Shown here: positions 21,809 to 34,105 of the stretch, piece by piece
Layout of the letters: each line of letters starts with the position of its first letter
How positions within the stretch are numbered: position 1 is the first letter of the stretch
Origin: Phycomyces blakesleeanus NRRL 1555(-)
Lineage: Eukaryota > Mucoromycota > Mucoromycetes > Mucorales > Phycomycetaceae
Direction of reading: 5' to 3'
Length of the DNA stretch: 64,000 bases
Assembly (NCBI RefSeq): GCF_001638985.1
Contig: NW_017265189.1
Location: forward strand, 186,001 to 250,000
Made by a program: the position numbers and the translations under genes
Notes under the pieces: generated by a model
What the model was told of the DNA's origin: nothing
The model's database searches: none
The model's input: only the letters and a program-made list of their open reading frames with translations

Positions 21809-23740
21809 CACTGCAAAAACAGATCAATTTCGCATATGTAAAGTATACCTAAGTTCTGATAGTCAGAATAGGTAAAATTATAGTTCAGCTCACTTTTGTG
21901 AGTAAAGTATTTGAATAGTATTTTAAGCTACTCTATTGGCTACTGGCAGCTGTGTAGCATTAGAATGCAACATCAAACTCAAATAAAATAAAAGTGTGTT
22001 TTCTTTGAAGTCTCTTTCTTTACTATTAAATACTATTGTAAACCTTTCTTTTCATTTTAAAATGGCTCCTATTCGCAAACCAACTGTTAGAAAAGAGTGT
22101 CGCTGCTCTATCTGTAAAAGCAAGACACTAGGATTCGATCGTGTATCTGTTAAAACATTTAAACATCATCAAGAAAAAGATAATCATGATATTACACATG
22201 TTCAAACGCATATGGTTAATACATTTGCTTTACTTTACTTTATTTTATTTTATTTTATATCATTTCCTTTTTTATTATTTTATATAATAATAATAATAAT
22301 AATAATAATATTAACACTAATAATAATAAATGTGTAGCCCATGAAGACACATGCGATACAATTAGTAGTGTTGTTTCTGAGCCTGTAAATCAAGAGGAAG
22401 ATAGTTTTGAATTTGAACAGGAAGATGTTGAAATGAATTCTGAGCTTAGAAGTAAGAAAACTTGTTTTATTACATTGATTTATTTGGGTCTAACATTCCG
22501 CTTTTGTAGACCTAAATGACACAAATGACATTTTGGATATACGGACAAGAAACCAACCTTTCTCTGAAACGGATTGCGTGTTTGGCCCTGAAGATAATGT
22601 CCAGTATACAAGTGACACTTACGAAGAAGAATATGAAGATGAATCTGATGTTGAGATGGACAATGATGAAGGTAGGTACACAGCTTTAGATAATATTATA
22701 TCCTAGAAAATAGAGAGTTAATCAACGTTCTTTAAAAAAAATCAAATTAAAGATTCTTCATTGGAATCAATCTCGGAATTGAATTTGATTCACCAATTCA
22801 TTGTTATTTCAGTTGCTCTTTTTGTCTCGCTATACGTCGTGGATGAAGGAGCTGTAAGCCTGATTGCCATAATCAACAAGATACTGCAGTTTTTGTTTGA
22901 CCCATTCCGCCTTCCAGTGAGTGTTGCTGGCCTCAAACGTTTGGCCGGATTTGAAGCGTTGACAAGTGGTGTCAAGAAGTATGTTGCATGTAGCGAATGC
23001 CATGCCATATATGATAATGAAGCCGCCCCTTTGTGTTGTACATCACCCAATTTTGGTAAAAACTCCTTGTGTGGCAACAGCTTGTTTAAGTCTGGTCCCG
23101 GGTCAAAAGCACCCAAAAAGACATATGTATTCCACTCCGTCAAGAAAGCCCTAAAGACGTTTTTTCAACGCCCGGATTTTGAAAACAACATCAACTCATG
23201 GAACCACGGCCCGAAAATGGATAGCACTTTGTTTGACGTGTACGATGGTGTGATGTGGAATGAGATAGTAGACGTAGATGATATACCTTTTGTTGATACC
23301 GAGCGATCACTCATGCTCACGCTGAACATTGACTGGTTTCAGCCATTTGATGGTGTTACCTACTCCTGTGGTGCCATATATCTTGCAATCAATAATCTTC
23401 CACGCAGTGAGCGGTTCAAGAAGGAGAACGTGATTCTTGTTGGGTTAATGCCAGGGCCTAAAGAAGTAAGCACTTCTGACATAAATAACTATCTGAAACC
23501 GCTTGTGGATGAGTTGATGGAGCTGTACAAAGATATTAAGATTAAGACTCACCAATGTCCAAATGGTACTTCTATCCGAGCAGCCCTTCTCATGGTTGCC
23601 TGTGATATACCTGCTGCAAGGAAAGTATGTGGGTTCACATCCCATACAAGTACAAATGCATGCCACAAGTGTAAGCGTCAATTTTCGAGGCTGGCTGGAA
23701 CGAGTTCCGTTGATTATTCTGGATTTGATTTCTCAAAGTG
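20591..23740 (+). repeat. right arm of the large inverted repeat
   Basis: Near-identical inverted copy of 13747-16896. The inner edge is the terminus of element B (TACTACAAAAATGATTC, versus CACTGC in the left arm). Identity to the left arm falls off at about 23.70-23.76 kb, where the sequence switches to B-family. Confidence 0.85.
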
Positions 23741-25241
23741 GCTCCTTTGCACTAAGAATGACAATTGTAAGGATGCAGAGGTCTGGAAAAATGCAACCGC
23801 GCATGCTGAGAGACATCGTCTCGAAGTTGCAAATGGTGTTTGCTGGTCCGAACTGCATCGTCTCGAGTACTTTGATGTTGTCCACTGCACAATCATTGAT
23901 CCAATGCATAATCTTTTCTTAGGCACTGCCAAAAGAATGATGGAGAGATGGGTTGCAGATGGGATAATTGACGATAAAAAACTTGTTGCCATGCAAAAGG
24001 CAGTTGAGAAGATAGTGTTGCTGCCTGATTACATATCACTTGGGACAAAGATTGCAAAGGGGTTTCCCTATATGAAAGCTGATGAGTAGAAGTCTTGGTG
24101 TCTTGTATACTCTCCTGTTGTGCTTAAAGATGTTTTGCTGCTGAACAAGTTTAGGAATTGGATGCTTTTCATCAAGGCATGTCGAATCCTGGTCATGCCA
24201 AATATATGTGAAAGTGACATTGCAACAGCCCATAAGTATCTAGAGGATTTCTGCAAAAAGTATGAGATATTATACAGCCTAGATCTTCTCTCGCCAAACT
24301 TGCACCTACACCTCCACCTCCAAGATATAATTCGCAACTTTGGACCTGTTTATGATTATTGACTGTTCAGTTTTGAACAATACAACAGTATCCTAAAAAA
24401 TATAAAAACTAACAGAAAAACTAGGTTTGAGTTGACATATATAAGACAATTTGTAGAAGACGTTCATAAGCAAGATATCATCAGCCATATGATGGAATTC
24501 ACTGATATACATGCATACATGGATATCCTTCAAAAATTTATAAAACACTAAAAATAATCATCTTCATCAATTACCTCATACTCTCAATTCACATTCTTAC
24601 TAGCCAACTTTATCAGCACCACACTGGACATATCAATATTGATGAAAGACAACGAACCACTCTTACCAACTACATTCCCATTAACAAAGAAACCAATGTC
24701 ATCAATGTCAACAACATAGTACAATTGCTTCATCAAGCACTATCAGGTTGCCTACAATGATAGAAGGATCTCTAATTGCAAGAATGATATGACAAGTTCA
24801 GCATTTGTAAACGACCAGATTGAAGTCATAAAGTCCATTGAAATTTTAGGGCAAGTCTACAAGGGATGTAATGGCAATGGACGTGGTTCCTACATCCAGG
24901 CTTTGTTTCAAGAAAATCGCACAAATGCTTGCTATGATTACATTAGTGAGATTCAGTACATCTTTGTTCATTCATTCACACCCACAAAATCTTCCACAAC
25001 ACTCTACAATCACAATCACCAGCATATATTTGCTTTTGTCAAATAGTACAAAACAACATCTGACATCCATAGACAACCTAAAGGCATTGGAATATACTAA
25101 AATGACTTCTACTCTTTGGACTTTCAGTCTATTCTCCCAGTCTATCATATCCTTCTGCCAGTCGCAATTATTGACCACAAGACAACAAGAAATGTTAATA
25201 AGAAGATGGCAATTCTTTTGCTGCAAAAAATATATGCTTAA
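22062..25241 (+). pseudogene. chimeric C/B Plavaka transposase of the right arm
   Basis: Exons 22062-22214 (zinc motif), 22338-22451 and 22510-22671 (acidic), then the main exon from 22753. Up to about 23.7 kb it matches P2 almost perfectly. From there it carries B-family features such as EVWKNATAHAERHR (as in 8424-9115), SDIATAHKYLEDFC and GNGRGSYIQALFQENRT (as in the copy at 61-64 kb). The catalytic blocks NIDWFQPF, CDIPAAR and DPMHNLFLGT are all present. The 3' half is badly decayed: TAG at 24087-24089, TGA at 24360-24362, several more stops, and a frame change before the C-terminal LLLQKIYA and TAA at 25239-25241. I infer homologous recombination between C and the distal part of B that removed everything between. 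Confidence 0.75.
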
Positions 25242-25661
25242 TTCCTTTTATTTTTATTTATTATTTATTTTCTATACTTTATTATTTATTTATTTATTCT
25301 TTATCTTATTCTATTTTACTTTGTTTATTAATATATTTCTCTGTTTTTTATTTCTATTTAATATTATTTTTGCTTTTAGTCTGGTTATATATCAATCAAG
25401 CGCAAAAACTGTGTGTGTTTATGAAGCAAAAAAAATATTGTTTAATTGCCTATGGGGGAAGCAACGAAATCAGGTGACAAGGTACAATAAAATTCTTTTC
25501 CGCCAATTGAAGTCTAGGCATTTTTGCTCTCGACTTCAACATTGACTTGTTTGAACAAGTTTGTACTGCTACAAAGTCAACAATCTTCAAGAAATGGTTC
25601 AGTTATATTTATTTCATTAGATCTTTATTTTATTATTGGTGCATAACCAAAAATAGTTTAC

Positions 25662-26629
25662 CTCATCGCTTCTTCAGCTGGGATGCTTAACTCTAAGCAC
25701 ATGTACAGTTGCAATGTTCATGTCTTTCACGTCAGACTCACCATCCAACATCACATCTTTCTGCAAGAGATGGAGGAATGACATCTCAGAAAGAAGTTCA
25801 ACTTCAAGACCCATCTCATTGTCAATCAACCTCCAGTTCGTCAGGTATGTATGCGTATGATGGGCAAGAATCTAAAAAATGTAAAGTAAATATAATATAT
25901 TTTTAATAAAACACTTTTTTTTATAATAATCTCTCTAATGCAATTATTAATGCGTGCATTGCGCCATCTTGTTGTATCTTGTTGCATTGTGGAGTGGGCA
26001 GAGCAATGATGTTGCTTGTAGTTGTTTCAGATTTTTGGTACCACCATGCTGGACCAGAAATTTCCCACACATGGTTGTGCAAGAACATACTGACAGAGAT
26101 AATCAATGAGCGCAGCATTTTTGGGATGGTCAATGCACCCATTGACGTTCTATCTTCTTCTTGCCTCATTCTCAGCAATGACGGAAGAGTCTCTGGACTT
26201 CAGGTTCCTTTTCTAGACCTTTCCATTAATCAATGCCTAAATACTATTTATTAGATTATTATTCACTGTATTGGATCAAATATTTACCAAGATCACTGAG
26301 CTCATTTCCTGCTCAGACATGGCTGGCACAGGGGAAGGAGACAAAGAGAAAAGGGCTGGCAAGCTTGCTGGCATACTCTCCTGCCAAGCAGCAGCACCAA
26401 TGTTTCTTTTCTGGCCATCCATCAGCTGGCCTACCTTGCAGTACATTGATGCAAGCTGTGTCATAATGTTTTTTAGATCCAAGGACATCTGATCCAGACA
26501 CTTATCACTGCTGAAAACAGATACTGGCTGAGGGGCAATTCCACATCATCCAACACAGCCAGCTATAATCTGGGAAAGAGAGGTACTCTCTCCACTGGAG
26601 GTAGATCTACGTCTAGTGTTTCTCGGTAT
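25662..26629 (-). pseudogene. decayed accessory gene of element B (SDGESD family)
   Basis: The expected start is ATA (complement of 26627-26629) instead of ATG, followed by PRNTRRRSTSSGESTS, which parallels the basic N-terminus of the intact P2 protein. Exon 1 ends MSSVIL at a GTAAAT donor (26288), as in P2. Exon 2 has SVIAENEARRR, stop, NVN and then NAALIDYL, aligning with AENESKKKWNLN of P2 with W changed to TAG. Exon 3 has VMLDGESDVKD and KHPS, stop (TGA for W), RSDE before the donor at 25662. Exon 4 is not delimited. It converges on the transposase, as in the other elements. Confidence 0.65.
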
Positions 26630-29600
26630 ATGTAGGGCTATTTTCTATATGAAATATTTTAAAATCGTAATAAATATATTTTCTACATTATTACTATTGT
26701 TATTTTCTAGTGGGTTAAATATACTTATACATACAAAGTAAGATAAAAGTGTTGCAAGAGTAAGAAAGGGATTGCTATAAAATATCAAGTGAAAAATGTC
26801 TTTTCTTTTATCATTGACAGACTTTTTGCAACTGTGAAAATAATATGTGTTATTATTAGCTTTAGATATCTTGATTTAGCTCTTGGTGTATTTTTATTAG
26901 GTTAAATAATACTTGGGTCTTCTGTTTTAATCCTCTATTTCCTTTTTCCATTTTTTCTTCTTTTTTCTATTTTTTTTCTTTTTTTTTTTAGTTTTTTTCT
27001 TTTATTTCTTTTGTTTCTTTATTTTTCTTCCTCTTTTTTTCTTCCTTTTTCTTTCCTTTATTATTTTTGTTTTTATTGAAGCACTTGGGTAAGCAGTTAA
27101 TATGCATTTCTAGTCCTGCTAATAATCTAATATTCTTAAGCATACTTCTTTACTTTTTAATAGTGTTATTTACATGGCTTGGTATATCTCTGTCTTAAAC
27201 AAAAGATAAAAAAAATTGAAAAGGTTTTGACTCTTTGTTAATTTGCTTTTTATGTTTTAAAAGGTACATGTCTTGCATGCGATTGCAAATGACTACTACA
27301 GTAATGTGCTTGATAAGCATGAAAAAGATTATAATATTTGTTTTTACACTAACTTCATTTTTTGTTGATATTATTTGTTTGAATATATTAAAATATTAGT
27401 CTAGTTCTTCATTTTGTTTTCAAAATACTATCAATATCGTTTATCTTGGTAAGTTCATTTTTAATACTAATGTTTATTTTTATTATTTGAGACATTCTTT
27501 ACAGTTATCTTTTATAAAGCAAATATGACGAGCACAATGTTACCACACTTGTTTATAAGTATGCATATTTTCTTAAAATAATAAAACACATCTTCTTTGA
27601 TATTTTAATTAACTTTTTTTTTCTGTTTAGTCAATGATACAAGACATATTTCCAGCAGTCTGTTCAGCAGTATATCTAAAATACATTCTTAATCTTCATA
27701 TTATTAGACAATAGCTTCTAGTATATATTTTACTCCTTTATCAAGAATAGCCTAACTAATCTTGTGATAACTGAGAGTTAGCTATAAAGTGTATTATTAA
27801 GCAATATAATTCAAGATTTTTTTTATAAAAATAAAAGCCCTGTTTGTAAGCTATTCTCCTGAAACTATTTATAAAGAAGTGTGAGAAGATTATTTTTCAG
27901 TCAATCAAATGAATGTATTATACTTTGTCCAAAATATAAGATCCAATAGAATTGCTTATATTTAGAGTAAAGACATGTTTCCTCTGTCATAAAGAAATGT
28001 TTCTATCACATCCAAAGACTTTTTACTTGTTTATAATAATTTTTTCCTCGAATTTCAAATAAAGAGCGCTAATTGGTTATAATAAAGTTCAAGTTCAAAA
28101 ATAAAAAAATATGTAGAGATTTTGAATTTCAGACAATTGCACAAACAAAAATATGTATTTCAATTGGCTAATTGCTTGTAAATAAATAGATAAAAATAAG
28201 AAAAGCAGAAGAAAAAATGACTCTAGACTATTTTGGGTGGATTTTACGCAAAAATATTGTATTTGCGACTGAGAAAAAGAAAAAAAAGAAGTTTTGTGAC
28301 AGAGAGAAAGTAAAAAAAAATATTTTCCGACAAAGCAAATGCAAAAAATAAAAGTGAGAGATTTTATTGGCTAAACATATCCAGAATTAACTAAAGACTT
28401 TTGTACTTGTAAATGCTAGCAGCCAAGGAACTTGTTGTGATAAAACATTTCTTGGAAATAGCTTCCTATTCCTTTATTTTATGTTTTTTTTTCCTTTTAT
28501 ATTTATTATAATGCCAAGTGCCCAGTAATTTGTACCGTATCTGACCTATATATACAAAAAATTACTTGCAAAGACCATGATTATGCGAACATTTTAAAAT
28601 TTGTTGTGCTGTAAAAAAAATGCTAAGTAAAAAACCAAGAAAAAAATTGTCAAGTCGCCAAAAAAAAATAATAACAGATGTCACGAACTTGGCATTTTTT
28701 AGTGAAGGGGTACCATTTTCCTTTTATTCCATTTTTCTTTCTATTTATTTTTAGTTCAAGTGAGTACTAGTAAATATAATATGCACTTACTTTGTTTTTA
28801 GAAGTCATTTTGCTTTGATACAAGGTGTTTCTCTTAACAGACTACATTTATAAGTTTATAAAGACTTTACTAATGTTTTTTTTTCTAGATTACAGTCATT
28901 TTGAGAAACTCCATCATGTTCTGTAGCAAAGATAAATATCTTCATCTTGATAGTTTGAGTTTTATTATATTATTGACTCTTTTCTTCCTTTTGTTTTAGG
29001 TAAGTCATAGTGAAATCTAATCTACTACTTTCAAGAGGTAACTTTCAATGATTGAACATGTCATGTTTTATCATGAATACTAATCTTTGTCTTTATTTCA
29101 ATATTTTTTATATTCTCCATCTGCTGTTGTTTCTTTACTTCCTCTGTTCCCACCACAGTATACTGCCGCTACTATTACACTTTTTGGTCTATTATTACAT
29201 ATATTTTTTTACAATGTTTACATTATTATTTATTATTGCAAGAGTATTTTTGCTCCCATTATATTGCTGCTTTTTTTTGAGCTTTTTTGTTTTCCATTTA
29301 TTTCTCAAAAATAAAAATTTCAAAGTTTTCAGACTACATTTTACATAATACAGATTCTACAAATAAGAAATCTTTTTTGCATATTTTTCAGAATGGGAAG
29401 TGGGGAGTAGGAAGTTCTCATGGTTGCTATGTGTTCTATATTAGGAAGGTAAACCCTCAAGAAAAATTACTGTTTATAGAATAGTATGCTATTCTGAAAA
29501 CAATATTAAGGTTTACAAGAAAAATCTTTGGATGTGATCTGTCTTCTGTGTTTCTAAAGAAGAAGAAAATGTAATGTTATACACAAAAAATGTTGTATTT

Positions 29601-29990
29601 TTTTTGCTTTAAGTTTCTGAGATGATATTATAAGGTAGGGCTATATGACTTTATGAGCAAAATTCTTTCCACAGAACGATTGTATTCATTATTTAGGATA
29701 AAGAATAAATGCATACTAGACTCAAGATTGTTTAAATTACAGGGGAATTTAATTCTTTATATCAGTATTCTGCTTTCTTTCACATAGGGTAAATCAAGCA
29801 ATTTTTCTAGTAGATACATTATATAATGAATTTCTTGTGAAATTTGGGAAATACAAGAACTTTATTTTGTACTTTAACAGAATGTGAGTGCCAAAAAAAG
29901 AATTATGGTGCAAAGCATAGAGATTAGTATGAAACATTATTGATTATTAGCTAATTTCTAATATGTAATATAAACAATAGACTGAAACCT
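26630..29990. other. gene-poor AT-rich stretch
   Basis: The distal end of element B should lie here (about 28.3 kb by analogy with P1 and P2) but I cannot find a clean CAGTG-type terminus. A strongly T-rich block lies at about 26935-27075. One isolated exon-like block at 29400-29449 (TTTTTCAG acceptor, GTAAAC donor, KWGVGSSHGCYVFYIRK) is the only coding-like signal. Confidence 0.45.
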
Positions 29991-30004
29991 TTCACATCAA
30001 TAAT

Positions 30005-30466
30005 TTGATAGAGTCTTATCACAATCAGCAGAAGACTTTCTATCTTGAATGTGCAAGATCTCTTCAAGTAGATAGACTTATTTATCTTCTGGCCAAAGTC
30101 TTAACTCTTGACTATAGACAAGAAAATGTTAAGACGTTATATAGATTCCAATCAGTATGCCTTACACGTCAAGAAGAGCAAAAAAGACAAAATATGTACA
30201 TGTTAGATAGTGATACTACTATGGACATGGTTGAGAAATTGAGTGATACTGCATTCACTTGCAGATCATTCACAGTTGATCTTGTTGTATACAACATTGA
30301 GCTACAGAATGACTTTCTGCAAAGCTGCACTTGCTCTGATACTTCCAAGCTTTGCAAGCATATCTTTCTTGTCAATTATATGCTAGATATCTTCTACTCT
30401 TTGTGTCACAGTCTTTTTTTCTCCTCTTCTGCTGTCCATGAAAAACCTTTAAAATCTCAAAACTGA
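30005..30466 (+). pseudogene. MULE transposase C-terminal fragment with SWIM motif
   Basis: The open frame encodes IESYHNQQKTFYL, RSLQVDRLIYLLAKVLTLDY and then CTCSDTSKLCKHIFLV, a SWIM-type C-x-C...C-x-H zinc motif as found at the C-terminus of FAR1/MULE transposases. The DDE domain is missing upstream and no start is evident, so it is a truncated remnant. A different but related MULE remnant on the opposite strand (30692-33036) shares the same order of blocks. Confidence 0.65.
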
Positions 30467-30691
30467 GAGCAGCCACCTAGAGAGTCAAACTTTATTAGAT
30501 CCGGGTCGAACAAAAAAAAAGCAGTATTAAAAAACACTTTGTATTTTTTTTCAAGATTATAAAAAAAACAATTCTTATATTTGATACCATGTTTTTTTCA
30601 AAAGATATAAGTGAAAGGCAATTGATCCAATATGTTTTGAATAGTTTTATTATTATTTCTATATATATATTTATTGTTTTCTATACTTCTG

Positions 30692-33036
30692 CTAGAAAGA
30701 AACACCAGATTCTTTCAAAGAAGACAAACAATCTTCCAAAATCTGGCTGGTGATGTCCATTCCAGAGGCAGTATCTCTTGCCACGGCATTTATTTTACCA
30801 ACAGCTTGAGCAATCTTATTGATCAAGCTGCTATGTCTCTCAACAAACTCCAGAGCACGCAGTCTATTCTGTGCCAAAGAACTCTTCTCACTTTGGTCAA
30901 CTATCTGAACTTCTCAATTCTGAGCAATAGGAAGCTCTTTGGTCAAAGAATATTGGAGTCCCATCATTCTGCAGACCAAAAATATATGCTTACACAAATG
31001 ATTAGGGTCTGGACAAGAGCAGACTGACAGTACTTCCTCTTTGACCAAGAGCTTGTACCAAACAGAATTGTCAGTAAAGGAGCAACACTTGTAGATCTAA
31101 AATAAATAAATAAAAACCAACATTAATATTATTACATTTAACATATAAAAAGTTATATCTAATGACCAAATTATCTTCTATGATCTTAACCATGCCAAGA
31201 GCATCTTCATGAGCAATATCATACGCCTTCTTTTTCTTTGACTTCTCGGTGTATGTCAAAACAAGCTGTTTGAACCTATACATGATCTTGAGACCCTCTT
31301 GTCTATAGTCATGCTCAACTACTTGGGAGAGCATGTAAACCAACCAGTCAGTCCAGAAGTTTCTTGATCTACCCAAGTAGTAAGCTTTCAAGATGTGATA
31401 GTAGGATTCAATCAGATTGTCCGTGTAGAATCTGGCATCCTAATAATAATAACAAATAGTTCATAAACAATACATTGATATTTATAGTAGTTTTACTACT
31501 CTCCAGGCCATTGACCAAAGAGCACACTTAGCATGCTAGTGTGTGATAAAATATACCACAAATTTGACACGGCCAGCAAATCTAGAAACAAATTCCTCGT
31601 ATTGCTAGTTAAATACCTCCTTACTTCTGGCATGTATCAGCAAGTTGAGAGCCACCCAAACTGCATTCTGTTCACACTTGCTTTTGTGGGTGGCTCCAGT
31701 AATTTTTACCTACAGTATTAGTTAAATATAAATAATTATTAGTAATATTTAAAAATAAGTGTATTAACATAATTTACATCTTTTTTGATGTGCATCTCCC
31801 ATGCTCTCTTGATGTGCCAGTGGCATAAAAGGACCTGGACAGACTGGCCAAAGTCTTCCTCCAAGGCACCAATCTCAACCGGGCTGCAGTCGATCATCAT
31901 GCACTTGACACACAAGCTACAGTTGGATTTAACCCAATTGAGCCATTGCAACAAGGTTGTGATAAACTCTGCGTTTGTCACAAAGAAGCAAACAGGAACA
32001 CCCTTGTTGGTAACGTTGCTTCTCACAACTATCGTATACAGATACGAGTGCTTACTAGAATCTACCAAAGATTTACAGGTCTTGTGAGTTGAGTCAATGC
32101 ACCACTCATCTGCTAACTCAAGAATCTGTTGAACAGTTAGTAATATTATATTTTAAATGATTATTAAATTAAATAATATACTTTCTTCTGCCAAGGAGAG
32201 ATCCACGAAACAAGGTATGGTCCATTACCTTCATGGAAGACAATGTGAACCAAGTAGTTCTTTTCTTTTTCCAAAAACTCAATCCATTGCTCAACACTTG
32301 TCTCGTCAATGGCATTTCATCTTGAAAGGATGTTCAGACATGCATTTATGACATTTTGAACATCATGATAGTTAATGCGAAGAGACATTGGGAAGCTGGC
32401 AATATCAATACCTGCTTTGAGCTATAACACAATCAAGTTAGTAATTAAGATAAAAGAAAACAAATTTATTACCTCATCCAATCGCTGAGGGTTGATTCGA
32501 AGCAAAGTTTTGATTGCCTTCTAATCCATGTTGTTGTCTACATGGGAGACAATCCACTGCTTGACCTCAGATGGGTGTCTTGACCGTACCACCTCTTAAA
32601 CATTTTCAGGCTGGTGGGTGGCATGCTGCCACAGGTAATCTACCTGGACACTCTCATCACGCAAGGTTTTCTTGGTAATCTTGGCTTTGCAGCCATTCTT
32701 GATGGATTCAGCTCAAACTCTCTTTGCTTTTGGCTTTCCAGCCATTTCTTGAACCTTGGCCTTCTTGAGGAATTCTTGGTGGTCACAGACAAAGTATACA
32801 GTCAATACAACGTCTCTAAGACTAGCTGTACTAGTAGCCTGAGAAAAGTGAGTGTTAGTTACATTCCAGTTGGAATGTCTCTTGGCCAAGTTTTCAAACC
32901 AAACAGTGAATTTCCCTTCATCAGCAAAAGTCTCAGTGACTTTGGGATTGGCCATCTCGTAATCTGGGGCAATTTGGATCATATGATCATCATTAATGTC
33001 ATTGATGGATAATTGGGTGTAGTTGGAGTTGCTCAT
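30692..33036 (-). pseudogene. FAR1/MULE-type transposase remnant
   Basis: Minus strand, starting MSNSNYTQLSINDINDDHMI (33036). A central segment reads LADEWCIDSTHKTC (about 32.08 kb) with the first catalytic aspartate, then CMMIDCSPVEIGALEEDFGQ (about 31.88 kb) with the second acidic position, then LLCHWHIKRAWE. The C-terminal part has YLGRSRNFWTDWLVYM and CSCPDPNHLCKHIFLV, a SWIM zinc motif. It has several apparent short introns but also stops (for example before NAIDETSVEQW and after PIAQN), so I call it a pseudogene. Terminal repeats were not found. Confidence 0.65.
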
Positions 33037-33299
33037 TATGAGTGCAAAGGTTTTGAATACAGGGAAAAGTATAAGTGAAGGAAAAGATGTACCTGAAATA
33101 ATAAAAACAATAATAATAACAAAAAATGCTGAACCAAAAAAAATCCAGTGAGTCTAGGAAACATAAAACTGCTTCCAGTTTTGAGATTTTAAACTTATTG
33201 GCTGTCCATGAGATACTGTAGTTGTCAAAGTTGACATTGGCAATCAATCGGAATTCACAAGCAACCAATAATGGTTGACTTTTAGGGTAAAAGATCTTG

Positions 33300-34032
33300 T
33301 TATTGCCAATTGGTTTTTTGTATATGTTTTAGATGTTTAAGATGGTGAATATACTTGTAGAAGATATTACTGGATAACTAGCATCTAAGACATATTAACG
33401 TAGCTATTCTTTTAGCCAGAAATCAAGTATCAATTTGTATAAATAGTCAAGAAATATATTTAATAAAAAATATCTTTATTCTTATTTAAAAACTATTCAT
33501 AAATTTGATGATTCCCAGTGGTATTGATTCTGCGACTTAGTTACAAGTGCCAGAAAAGAAATACCAGATCGAGACTTGACATAGTGTTGGACATTATTTT
33601 AATGAATCCGAGAAATCGGGATAATTGACCGCAGCAGTTCTGTGTGTCAAAGATACCTCATAGATAACGAACTGCAGTAATGTCTTATAAAGATTAACCA
33701 CAGTAACATCTTCTGAGCATCAACCACAGTAAAAGAACTTCTCTTGTAATTAAATAGAGTATAATAGTTTACTGTGGATAATGCGCAGTATTAGTTTAGA
33801 AAACTATATAAGACAATTCAATTCCTATCAATAAAAAGTACCTTTTATCCTCTCTTCGATTTTACATATACTCTCCGATCTCCAGTGGGTTTGACCTTTT
33901 GACTTTGCTATAGTAAAAGGAAGATCATCCCAGATCAGGAACGACAATAGTTAACCATCTTCATATTTTATGGATTTATCAAAATAATGCCCAACAATCA
34001 AAAAAGAAAAGAAGTTTACAAAACATATAAGC
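33300..34032. other. retroelement-like remnant and AT-rich DNA
   Basis: Holds TGTTGGACATTATTTT at about 33582 and ATCTCCAGTGGGTTTGACC near 33878, and a CAATAAAA signal near 33832. The second motif and an upstream CGAGACTTGACAT are shared with the palindrome arm near 20.14-20.41 kb. A segment at about 33522-33565 also resembles 8206-8250. I suspect a solo LTR or fragment, but no target duplication is visible. Confidence 0.3.
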
Positions 34033-34105
34033 CGCTCCCGGGTGGGCTCGAACCACCAACCTCCTGATTAACAGTCAGACGCGCTGCCAATTGCGCCACG
34101 GAAGC
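34033..34105 (-). tRNA. tRNA-Asn(GTT)
   Basis: On the minus strand the acceptor GCTTCCG pairs with CGGGAGC (one G-T pair). The D arm reads GCGCAATTGGCAGCGC, the anticodon loop CTGTTAA has anticodon GTT, and the T arm reads GGTGGTTCGAGCCCACC. The discriminator base is G. 73 nt, intronless, no encoded CCA. Confidence 0.95.

Noticed and set aside
22790..23143. Reverse-strand frame of 117 codons (mirror at 14344-14697)
   Set aside because: Antisense shadow of the transposase main exon; its conservation only reflects the inverted duplication.
30674..31027. Plus-strand frame of 117 codons
   Set aside because: Antisense of the MULE C-terminal tail on the minus strand.
33582..33890. Complete solo LTR
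   Set aside because: TGTTGG start and a polyadenylation-like signal exist, but no CA end with a matching target duplication could be found; kept only as a weak remnant.
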